A DNA stretch of 6,418 nt from Thermoflexales bacterium (GCA_016931085.1 JAFGFO010000210.1:1-6418), one strand, 5' to 3'; counted from the stretch's first letter, positions 1-5,309 are shown. Made by a program: numbers and translations. The notes: generated from the sequence alone by a model not told the origin.

Positions 1-563
1 ATGCTGACGCTTTCCAGCACCAGGCCGTTTTCCTCCAGGTCACCCTTGACGCGGTTTTGCACCTCCTGGATAAAGTTCTCGCGTTCCTGGTGCAGGCTCA
101 TCAAGGTGAAGGTGGCTGCCACGTCGCGCAGCGCGCCGTCCAGCTTGGCGTCCACCAACTGCTTGACGACCTCGGCGTCGACCGTCTTGCCGCCGATGGT
201 GCGGGCGGCGTCGATGATGCCATTGATGGTCGGGGCGACCTTGATGTAAAAGATGGCCTTGATGTCGGCGTACTGCGGGTCGCGCGTGAGCAGCGCATTC
301 TGCTCGGTGCGCTCGATCTCGACCGCCATCGTGCGCAAATCGACCCAGGTGACTTCGTGAATAAAGCCAAACACCCACGAGCCGCCGTTCATCACCACCT
401 TGGGCGGGGCGTCGGGCTTGCGGAACAGGAACCCGCCCGTACGCACAAAGGCGCGGTTGGCCGGCGCTTTGACATAAGACTTGACGAGCATCACGAAAAA
501 TACTGAAACCAGCAATACCAAACCGCAAACGATCATCGCTACAAATGTAGTCGGGTCTAGCAT
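1..563 (-). CDS. yqiK: YqiK-type flotillin / SPFH-domain membrane protein, N-terminal part (C-terminus beyond window edge)
   Basis: Only the first 187 codons are present; the gene continues past the left edge. The start at 561-563 is supported by a perfect AGGAGG at 569-574, five bases upstream. Residues about 6-28 form one hydrophobic N-terminal segment (IVCGLVLLVSVFFVMLV). An SPFH/Band-7 domain follows, starting with KAPANRAFVRTGG. Signatures recalled from E. coli YqiK are visible in order: AFVRTG, VMNGGSWV, FIHE, VEIERTE, LLTRD, YIKV, AARTIGG, RENFIQEVQN and, at the visible end, GLVLESVS. Family members are usually about 500-600 residues, with a long Glu/Ala-rich coiled coil after SPFH that would lie outside this window. 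Flotillins are membrane-anchored scaffolds that oligomerise and organise membrane microdomains. Here the gene lies 66 bases downstream of a YqiJ-like gene on the same strand, the usual YqiJ-YqiK pairing. Family assignment is confident; any specific cellular role is inference. Confidence 0.9.
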   Translation of the reverse strand, partial: MLDPTTFVAMIVCGLVLLVSVFFVMLVKSYVKAPANRAFVRTGGFLFRKPDAPPKVVMNGGSWVFGFIHEVTWVDLRTMAVEIERTEQNALLTRDPQYADIKAIFYIKVAPTINGIIDAARTIGGKTVDAEVVKQLVDAKLDGALRDVAATFTLMSLHQERENFIQEVQNRVKGDLEENGLVLESVS

Positions 564-568
564 TTTTT

Positions 569-574
569 CCTCCT
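569..574 (-). promoter_or_regulatory. Ribosome binding site of the flotillin gene
   Basis: The minus strand reads AGGAGG here, five bases before the ATG at 561-563. This fixes the flotillin start and argues against the longer overlapping frame that begins near 591. Confidence 0.8.
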
Positions 575-586
575 AAATCATCATGG

Positions 587-604
587 GTCACGTGTGTCCG
601 TGAC
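587..604 (-). other. Short hairpin in the yqiJ-yqiK intergenic gap
   Basis: A perfect 6-bp inverted repeat, GTCACG at 587-592 and CGTGAC at 599-604, with a 6-base loop. It sits in the 66-base gap between the YqiJ-like stop and the flotillin start. No U-tract follows on the minus strand, so it is not an obvious terminator. It could be an mRNA-stabilising or processing hairpin, or chance. Confidence 0.35.
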
Positions 605-629
605 AGTCACCAAACTCGTGCGCTATGCG

Positions 630-1475
630 CTACATCTCTGAAGGAACGACGATATATGTTTTCGTGGCGGCGTTGTATTCGACCAGGATCACTTCCGTAT
701 CGCGTAGGACGGGCGGCTGGCCGGCGTCCACCAGTGCAAACACCGTGATGAGCGTCCCCCCCCGGTCGCGCACCTTGACCTGGCCGTACTTTTCGTCCAC
801 ATGCGGGCTGGTCACGTGCCCGCGCAGCCCGACCAAGCCCCTGGCCGAAGTGGCCGTGCTGGAAAAAACGGGCAGAGCGCGGCCAATAAAGCCAGCCGTC
901 TTGCCGGTGATCCAGCCTCCGACGGCAAAGTCGGCTACCGTTATAGCCAAGAAACCCAGCGTGCTGAGAAAGCCGCGGCTGGCGTATTGGGGTACGATGC
1001 TCAACACCAACCAGTTCGCTATCCAGCCCAGCATGCCAAATCCGCCCAGCAAGATTAGCAAGATGATGGTCACCGGCGCCTGGCCCACGCCCAGGAACTT
1101 GAGTGCGCCTACCCAACCCGGCAGGCCGCCGGCGTCGACGTCGTGGGCCACGTCGTGGGCGAGCTCGGCGCCGTGCTCCACGTCCACATCGTGGTCCATA
1201 TCGTGGCTCACGTCCACATCGTGGTCCACGTCGGCGTGGATATCCACATCGTGGTCAATGTCCAGGTCGTGGTCAATGTCCAGGTCGTGGTCAATGTCCA
1301 GGTCGTGGTCGATGTCCAGGTCGTGATCCACGCCTACGTCTGCGTCAGCATCGTGCTCGTGCCCCAGGCCAGCAAACTGCAAGGCCGAAAGCCCCAGGAA
1401 GGCCAGCAGCGCCAACGAGAACGGAATATTGTACCAGGCCGTGGCAAAGGTCCAGATATCCAGTAGTGCTTTCAT
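630..1475 (-). CDS. yqiJ: YqiJ-type inner-membrane protein (OB-fold/DUF1449-like) with an Asp/His-rich loop
   Basis: 281 residues. The ATG at 1473-1475 is preceded by a perfect AGGAGG at 1481-1486, five bases upstream. Visible layout: hydrophobic segment 1 at residues about 14-36; a highly acidic, His-rich low-complexity loop at 39-114 (14 His and about 29 Asp); hydrophobic segments at about 134-161 and 169-190; and a soluble C-terminal domain from about 210 to 281 containing GLRGHVTSP, GQVKVRD, TLITVFA and EVILVEYN. That domain matches the small beta-barrel (OB-fold, NfeD-like) recalled for YqiJ. E. coli YqiJ is about 209 residues, and most of the extra length here is the loop. YqiJ/NfeD-type proteins partner flotillins, and the flotillin gene follows directly, so the two probably form one membrane-microdomain complex. 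The loop may bind divalent metal, which is inference. Asp falls at nearly every second residue from 42 to 98. Confidence 0.85.
   Translation of the reverse strand: MKALLDIWTFATAWYNIPFSLALLAFLGLSALQFAGLGHEHDADADVGVDHDLDIDHDLDIDHDLDIDHDLDIDHDVDIHADVDHDVDVSHDMDHDVDVEHGAELAHDVAHDVDAGGLPGWVGALKFLGVGQAPVTIILLILLGGFGMLGWIANWLVLSIVPQYASRGFLSTLGFLAITVADFAVGGWITGKTAGFIGRALPVFSSTATSARGLVGLRGHVTSPHVDEKYGQVKVRDRGGTLITVFALVDAGQPPVLRDTEVILVEYNAATKTYIVVPSEM
1251..1322 (-). repeat. 18-bp tandem repeat, four copies, in frame inside the YqiJ-like gene
   Basis: The plus-strand unit is GTGGTCAATGTCCAGGTC. Copies at 1251-1268, 1269-1286 and 1287-1304 are identical; the copy at 1305-1322 has one change (A to G). 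More degenerate units extend on both sides, roughly 1190-1340. On the coding strand one unit gives six residues, HDLDID, repeated four times at residues 51-74. Because 18 is a multiple of three, copy-number change by slippage would lengthen or shorten the loop without a frameshift. The near-perfect identity suggests recent expansion. Confidence 0.92.
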
Positions 1476-1480
1476 CGTAG

Positions 1481-1486
1481 CCTCCT
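1481..1486 (-). promoter_or_regulatory. Ribosome binding site of the YqiJ-like gene
   Basis: AGGAGG on the minus strand, five bases upstream of the ATG at 1473-1475. It lies immediately downstream of the predicted transcription start (about 1487), so the leader would be very short. Confidence 0.75.
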
Positions 1487-1493
1487 TATGCCT

Positions 1494-1522
1494 ATTGTAT
1501 CACACGTTTGCCAGACAATCAA
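1494..1522 (-). promoter_or_regulatory. Sigma70-like promoter with extended -10 for the yqiJ-yqiK operon
   Basis: On the minus strand, TTGATT (1517-1522) is followed by a 17-base spacer and TACAAT (1494-1499). A TG one base before the -10 gives the extended form TGATACAAT. The expected start is near 1487, about a dozen bases before the ATG. Optimal spacing and the extended -10 make this a good candidate, although it is predicted from sequence only. Confidence 0.65.
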
Positions 1523-1803
1523 TTCCCTTGTGATGACAATAAGCTGACAAACAAATGACGGGGAGCGCAGCTCGTTCTGATGCGCGAGCTGATGGCCACG
1601 TTTTATGGCAACGAGCTGCTCTTTGGGCTTGCGTTGATGGCCTGACGTCCAAAGGTAGCTGAGGTTGGGGCAAGTCGTGGATGGTTTGCCGCTTTCGTCC
1701 AGCCCGGTCAAGCTCGACCCGGCCCGCCAACGCGCGCAGAAACGGCGATAGAGCGAGTAACTATTCAACCCGGCGTGTGTTTTAGCACCATGCCTGGCAC
1801 GCG
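1523..1803. other. Divergent intergenic stretch with no convincing gene
   Basis: About 280 bases between the yqiJ-side promoter and the terminator-like hairpin. Open frames exist on both strands, but none has a ribosome binding site or a recognisable family signature. One notable structure is an inverted repeat of 10 bases, GCAGCTCGTT at 1567-1576 against AACGAGCTGC at 1610-1619. Part of the left arm can alternatively pair with CGAGCTG at 1585-1591. It could be a decayed gene or an intergenic insertion. I recognise no tRNA or known RNA family. Confidence 0.5.
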
Positions 1804-1836
1804 AGAGGCTTGGGAACCAGTTCCAAGCCTCTTTTT
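1804..1836 (+). terminator. Rho-independent terminator-like hairpin upstream of the two-module Fe-S gene
   Basis: AGAGGCTTGG at 1804-1813 pairs perfectly with CCAAGCCTCT at 1823-1832. Two further inner pairs (one G-U) leave a 5-base loop, and a T5 tract spans 1832-1836. Stem and T-tract have classic intrinsic-terminator form on the plus strand. It lies just upstream of the candidate -35 box, so it would block read-through into the next gene. No intact plus-strand gene precedes it in the window, so it may have belonged to a lost gene, or it may be a dispersed repeat. Confidence 0.65.
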
Positions 1837-1863
1837 GCAGTTCTGGCTCAAACGGTGTAGAAT
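1835..1863 (+). promoter_or_regulatory. Candidate promoter for the two-module Fe-S protein gene
   Basis: TTGCAG (1835-1840), a 17-base spacer, then TAGAAT (1858-1863). The -10 matches the consensus at five of six bases and the -35 at three of six. The predicted start near 1870 gives a leader of about 22 bases ending in the ribosome binding site. The -35 box overlaps the last T residues of the terminator-like hairpin. Confidence 0.45.
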
Positions 1864-1878
1864 AGCGCCAATTGAGAG

Positions 1879-1884
1879 AGAGGT
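1879..1884 (+). promoter_or_regulatory. Ribosome binding site deciding the start of the two-module Fe-S protein
   Basis: AGAGGT within a GAGAGAGAGG purine run, seven bases before the ATG at 1892. This supports 1892 over the in-frame ATG at 1775, whose extension would read through the terminator-like hairpin and the promoter. Confidence 0.65.
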
Positions 1885-1891
1885 AAGACAT

Positions 1892-4063
1892 ATGTCACGT
1901 ATCGGTATACCGCGCGCGTTAAACTTTGTGCATCACTACCCGCTCTGGCGGACCTTTTGGGAAGAGCTGGGGCAAGAGCTGGTCGTCTCGCCGCTCACCA
2001 ACCGCCAAATCGTGGCGGCCGGCAGCAAGGTGGTGGCCGACGTCACCTGCTTGCCGATCAAGGTGCACGCCGGTCACGTCATCTGGCTGCGCGACGAGGG
2101 CCAGGTCGATTTTGTGCTGGCGCCGGCCATTCGCAGCGTCGAGCGAGACGCTTTTCACTGCGCCAAGTTCCAGGCCCTGCCCGATTTGACCAAGGCGACC
2201 ATACCCGATTGCCCGCCGCTGCTGGACATCGAGATCGACGTGCACCGGCGCAAAATCAGTCCCGAGCAAGCCTTTAAAAAGTGGGGCAGGAAATTCACGC
2301 TCAACCCCTTCAAAATCAACCGCGCCTGGGAAAAAGCGTGCCAGGTCGACGACGCCTACCGGGCGCTCACAATCAGGGAAAAGCTGACTTACCCGGAGGC
2401 TTTAGCGAGCCTCTATCCGGACGAATTTCCTGCGCAAGCGCGACCCAAGCTGGACGCCCAGCCTCTGACGATCGCCTTGTTGGGGCACCCTTACTGCCTC
2501 TACGACGACTATATCAACCACGACATGGTGAGCAAGTTGCGCGAGATGGGGGTACGTTTGGTCACCAGCGAAATGGTCGAGCCGGACAAGGCCGCCGAGG
2601 GTGTGCAGCAGGTGACCGGTCAAAAACGCTGGTTCTTTGAGGATTGGATGAGCGGGGCGGCCGGGCATTATTTACGCCAGCCGGACGTGGACGGCGCGAT
2701 CGTGGTACTCGCCTTTACGTGCGGCCCAGATTCGGCCATGACAGAAACCATCATCCGGCGCGCGCACGCCTGGAAACGCTCGTGCATGAACCTGGTGCTC
2801 GACGAACACGGCAGTGCGACGGGCATGATCACGCGCCTGGAAGCCTTCGTGGACATGCTCTCGCGCCAGAAAATGCGCGGGCAGTTGGAAACGCCTGGCG
2901 AGCCGATTGCGCCGCCGGTGGTCTTGCGCGAAAGCAAGCGCCCCGTGCTTGGCTTCCCGCGCATGGGGACGACCGAAATCCCGCTCAGATCCCTGGTGCG
3001 CGGCCTGGGCATCCGGCTGGAATTGGGGCCGCAGCTCAGCAAGAATACCGTTTCATTGGGCGTGCGCCACTCGCCCGAGTTTATGTGCGCGCCCTACAAG
3101 TATGTGCTGGGCAACATGATCGAGGCGCTCGAAGCGGGCGCCAACCTGCTGCTGTACATGGATGGGCCAGAACTGTGCCGCAACAGCACCTACACCCAAC
3201 TGATGCAAGATACCCTGCGCGACCTGGGCTATAAATTCACCTTCGTCTCGACAGCCTTGCTGGACGACCGGGTGATGGGCATCGCCAAGCTCTTGCGCCA
3301 ACTGTCGCCCGATTTCACCTGGGGGGGTGTCGTGCGCGAAATTCGCCTGGCCTTGGCCAAGATGAACGTGCTGGACGAGCTGGAGACGCGCGTGATGTGG
3401 GTGCGCGCCCGCGAAACCCAACGAGGCCGCGTGGACAAGGTGTGGGACCAGGCGATGCAGCGCGTGGACGAGGCCATGGACATCAAGGCGCTCAAGCGTG
3501 CCAAGCAAGACGTGCTGCGCAAGATCAAGGGCGTGGAGATCGACCCGGCCCTCAAGCCAGTCAGGATCGCCACGACCGGCGAATACTATGCCGTGCTCGA
3601 GCCGTTCTTCAACCAGGACTTGGAGCGCGAGCTGGGCAAGCTGGGAGCGGAGGTGCGTCGCACGCTGATGATCGGCGAGTGGATCCACAGTATGTTGATC
3701 ATGGAGTCGCTCGGCTTCCCCCGCAAGCCGCATATCCAACGCGCCGCCAAGCCCTATCTGCGCTGGGACGTGACCGGCGAAGGCTGGGTGACGATCGGGC
3801 AGGCCGTCATCCACGCGCGCAAGGGCTTCGATGGGCTGGTGGAGACGCTGCCCTTTACATGTGTCCCCGAAGTCACGGCCTTGAACATCTTGCCGCGCGT
3901 CAGCCGCGACTTTAATTTGCCCATCCTATCGTTGATCTTTGACGAGCAGACCGGGCACGCCGGGGTGCGCACGCGGCTGGAAGCGTTTGTGGACTTGCTC
4001 AAGCGCCGGCAGCAGGCAGCCGACGGCGTGGCGGGCTTTCGCCCGGCCCAGGCAGGCGCTTGA
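1892..4063 (+). CDS. Two-module 2-hydroxyacyl-CoA dehydratase-like Fe-S protein (DUF2229/COG3580-like fused to COG3581-like)
   Basis: 723 residues from the ATG at 1892, a start consistent with the conserved opening MSRIGIPRALNF. Module 1 (about 1-330) resembles DUF2229/COG3580 proteins and module 2 (about 350-705) resembles COG3581 proteins. The modules share ending motifs: LDEHG then TRLEAFVDML (314-323), and FDEQTGHAG then TRLEAFVDLL (694-703). Parallel cysteines are visible. In module 1 these are C53 (VTCLPIK), C90 and C277 (FTCGP); in module 2 they are C399 (FMCAPYK), C429 (DGPELC) and C657 (FTCVP). This fits the three-Cys ligation of a [4Fe-4S] cluster in each subunit of HgdAB-type dehydratases, so two cluster sites per chain are predicted. 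No signal peptide or membrane segment is seen, so it is probably cytoplasmic. The HgdC-type activase follows on the same strand and is the likely electron donor. The substrate is unknown; dehydratase, reductase or double-cubane-cluster activity are all possible. Confidence 0.85.
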   Translation: MSRIGIPRALNFVHHYPLWRTFWEELGQELVVSPLTNRQIVAAGSKVVADVTCLPIKVHAGHVIWLRDEGQVDFVLAPAIRSVERDAFHCAKFQALPDLTKATIPDCPPLLDIEIDVHRRKISPEQAFKKWGRKFTLNPFKINRAWEKACQVDDAYRALTIREKLTYPEALASLYPDEFPAQARPKLDAQPLTIALLGHPYCLYDDYINHDMVSKLREMGVRLVTSEMVEPDKAAEGVQQVTGQKRWFFEDWMSGAAGHYLRQPDVDGAIVVLAFTCGPDSAMTETIIRRAHAWKRSCMNLVLDEHGSATGMITRLEAFVDMLSRQKMRGQLETPGEPIAPPVVLRESKRPVLGFPRMGTTEIPLRSLVRGLGIRLELGPQLSKNTVSLGVRHSPEFMCAPYKYVLGNMIEALEAGANLLLYMDGPELCRNSTYTQLMQDTLRDLGYKFTFVSTALLDDRVMGIAKLLRQLSPDFTWGGVVREIRLALAKMNVLDELETRVMWVRARETQRGRVDKVWDQAMQRVDEAMDIKALKRAKQDVLRKIKGVEIDPALKPVRIATTGEYYAVLEPFFNQDLERELGKLGAEVRRTLMIGEWIHSMLIMESLGFPRKPHIQRAAKPYLRWDVTGEGWVTIGQAVIHARKGFDGLVETLPFTCVPEVTALNILPRVSRDFNLPILSLIFDEQTGHAGVRTRLEAFVDLLKRRQQAADGVAGFRPAQAGA

Positions 4064-4090
4064 TGCGCTCTTGGCAAGGGTGATTGTTTT

Positions 4091-4185
4091 TTACCACAAA
4101 GGACACCAAGGACACTAAGGTTTTCTTTGTGCTCTTCCCCTGGCACTTGCCGCGCCAGGGGCAAGTGTGTGTCCTTCGTGGTTAA
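4091..4185. repeat. Nested palindromic intergenic element with alternative hairpins
   Basis: The outer arms are ACCACAAAGGACAC (4093-4106) and, inverted, GTGTCCTTCGTGGT (4169-4182), matching at 13 of 14 positions. Just inside the left arm, AAGG and GACAC words recur with a 9-base period (4099-4120). Two perfect but mutually exclusive 8-bp hairpins lie in the centre: CCCCTGGC (4137-4144) with GCCAGGGG (4154-4161), and CACTTGCC (4144-4151) with GGCAAGTG (4160-4167). CACAAAG at 4096-4102 can also pair with CTTTGTG at 4125-4131. The ACCAC-AAGGACAC word resembles a dispersed repeat recalled from several environmental bacterial genomes. It sits between the two genes of the Fe-S/activase pair, so it may be a MITE-like insertion or a structured RNA spacer. 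Confidence 0.75.
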
Positions 4186-4201
4186 TTTTCGGAGCAGATC
4201 T

Positions 4202-4208
4202 GAGGTGA
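4202..4208 (+). promoter_or_regulatory. Ribosome binding site of the activase gene
   Basis: GAGGTGA, a strong match to the anti-Shine-Dalgarno complement, with the GAGG core seven bases before the ATG at 4213. The activase therefore has its own efficient initiation site despite the 149-base gap. Confidence 0.75.
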
Positions 4209-4212
4209 TGGT

Positions 4213-5217
4213 ATGATCAAGAGTTATTTGGGTATCGACGTGGGGTCAGTGACGACCAAGCTGGTGGTAGTGGACGAAACATACCGGGTGTTAGAATCGC
4301 TGTATTTGCGCACGCGCGGGCGGCCCCTGGAAGTCGTCCAGCAAGGGCTGCGCCAGATCACGCAAGAGATGGGCGACAACCTGAACATCGCCGGTGTCGG
4401 GACGACGGGCAGCGGGCGCTACTTGGCCGGGGTTGTGGTCGGCGCGGACGTGATCAAGAACGAGATCACGGCTCACGCCGTGGCCACGCTGCACTTTTTG
4501 CCAGGCGTGCAGACGATCATCGAGATCGGCGGGCAGGACTCCAAGATCATCATTCTGCGCGATGGCGTGGCAGTTGATTTCGCCATGAACACCGTCTGCG
4601 CAGCCGGGACGGGCGCGTTTCTCGACCAGCAGGCGGCGCGCTTGAACGTGAGTATCGAAAGCGTGGGCGAGCTGGCGCTCCGCTCCAAATCGCCGGTGCG
4701 CATCGCCGGCCGCTGCACGGTGTTTGCCGAATCGGACATGATTCACAAGCAGCAGATGGGCCACAGCGTCCCAGATATCCTGTACGGCCTGTGCCAGGCG
4801 ATGGCGCGCAACTATTTGAACAACCTGGGCCTGGGCAAAGACATCCGCGAGCTGGTCGTCTTCCAGGGTGGTGTAGCCTTCAACCAAGGCATGCTGCGCG
4901 CCTTTGAAGAAGCGCTGGACATGAAAGTGCACGTGCCACCGCACCACGACGTGATGGGCGCAATCGGGGCCGCCATGTTGGCCCGCGAAAAAATGTGCAG
5001 CAATGGGCACACGACCCACTTTAAAGGCTTTGGCATCAGCGAGCTGGAATATCGCACGACCTCCTTCGAGTGCCGTCACTGCACGAATCACTGCGAAATC
5101 GTCCAGGTCTTGGTGGGCAAGCAAGTAGTCGCGCGTTGGGGCGGGCGTTGCGAGCGCTGGGAGCTGGGCAGCACCCCCCAGCCCCAGGAGCAAAGCGCCG
5201 AGCCGGCCATGCCTTGA
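4213..5217 (+). CDS. HgdC/BcrAD/BadFG-type ATPase, activator of 2-hydroxyacyl-CoA dehydratase-like proteins
   Basis: 334 residues of the ASKHA-fold activase family (COG1924). Nucleotide-binding motifs are visible: GIDVGSVTTKLVVVD (7-21), GTTGSGR (63-69), IEIGGQDSK (103-111) and VFQGGVAFNQGM (216-227). The two cysteines that ligate the [4Fe-4S] cluster shared across the homodimer interface in HgdC are present: C129 in NTVCAAGTGAF and C168 in GRCTVFAESDM. By family, the protein is a homodimeric cytoplasmic ATPase that couples ATP hydrolysis to one-electron transfer to its partner, here most likely the 723-residue protein encoded just upstream. It is longer than HgdC (about 260 residues). The extra C-terminal part carries C287-x2-C290-x3-C294 and C313 (GGRCERW), a possible extra metal or Fe-S site. 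It ends in a Gln/Pro/Ala-rich tail. It probably shares an operon with the gene upstream. Confidence 0.93.
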   Translation: MIKSYLGIDVGSVTTKLVVVDETYRVLESLYLRTRGRPLEVVQQGLRQITQEMGDNLNIAGVGTTGSGRYLAGVVVGADVIKNEITAHAVATLHFLPGVQTIIEIGGQDSKIIILRDGVAVDFAMNTVCAAGTGAFLDQQAARLNVSIESVGELALRSKSPVRIAGRCTVFAESDMIHKQQMGHSVPDILYGLCQAMARNYLNNLGLGKDIRELVVFQGGVAFNQGMLRAFEEALDMKVHVPPHHDVMGAIGAAMLAREKMCSNGHTTHFKGFGISELEYRTTSFECRHCTNHCEIVQVLVGKQVVARWGGRCERWELGSTPQPQEQSAEPAMP

Positions 5218-5241
5218 CCATTTGAACACTTGGGGTATAAT
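5214..5241 (+). promoter_or_regulatory. Near-consensus sigma70-like promoter overlapping the activase stop codon
   Basis: TTGACC (5214-5219, five of six matches), a 16-base spacer, then a perfect TATAAT (5236-5241). The activase stop codon TGA (5215-5217) lies inside the -35 box. The predicted start near 5248 leaves a leader of about 60 bases before the downstream gene. This is the strongest promoter match in the window and indicates that the downstream gene can be transcribed on its own. Confidence 0.75.
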
Positions 5242-5267
5242 CTGGTAGATAGAAAGCTTGATACTTA

Positions 5268-5288
5268 CGCCTGCGCGAAGTGCAGGTG
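5268..5288 (+). other. Leader hairpin enclosing an SD-like sequence
   Basis: CGCCTGC (5268-5274) pairs with GCAGGTG (5282-5288) with one G-U pair and a 7-base loop. The 3' arm contains most of AGGTGA (5284-5289), the only strong SD-like word in the leader, but it lies about 20 bases before the ATG at 5310. A direct role in initiation is therefore doubtful. Confidence 0.35.
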
Positions 5289-5309
5289 AACCTTAAACTT
5301 GAAACTCAC

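Noticed and set aside
40..591. Minus-strand frame of about 183 codons overlapping the flotillin
   Set aside because: It is out of frame with the SPFH reading, is rich in Arg/His/Ala from GC-rich codon shadows, and has no ribosome binding site. The other frame gives a clear flotillin with AGGAGG.
1188..1340. CRISPR-like array
   Set aside because: The repeats are 18 bp, directly tandem with no spacers, and lie in frame inside a protein gene.
1143..1466. Plus-strand frame with repeated VVVNVQ units
   Set aside because: It is the antisense reading of the 18-bp repeat in the YqiJ-like gene. It has no family signature or ribosome binding site.
1472..1891. Minus-strand frame of 139 codons across the divergent intergenic region
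   Set aside because: It would run through the terminator-like hairpin and through the promoter and ribosome binding site of the YqiJ-like gene. It has no recognisable motif, and an open frame of this length is plausible by chance in GC-rich DNA.
1775..1891. Upstream ATG extension of the two-module Fe-S protein
   Set aside because: The extra 39 codons translate the terminator-like hairpin and the candidate promoter. The ATG at 1892 has a ribosome binding site and the conserved start MSRIGIPRAL.
3053..3814. Minus-strand frame of 253 codons inside the Fe-S protein gene
   Set aside because: It is antisense to a strongly conserved coding sequence. The His/Leu/Gln-rich composition is typical of a complementary-frame shadow.
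4064..4090. Terminator after the Fe-S protein gene, suggested by the T6 run at 4087-4092
   Set aside because: No adequate GC-rich stem precedes the T-run; only a 4-bp CTTG/CAAG pairing is seen.
4291..5229. Minus-strand frame of 312 codons opposite the activase
   Set aside because: It is antisense to clear ATPase motifs and has no family signature or ribosome binding site.
5280..5309. GTG start ten codons upstream for the MBL-fold gene
   Set aside because: The added residues do not belong to the family N-terminus and include part of the leader hairpin. MDISWFGLSCF at 5310 matches the expected start.
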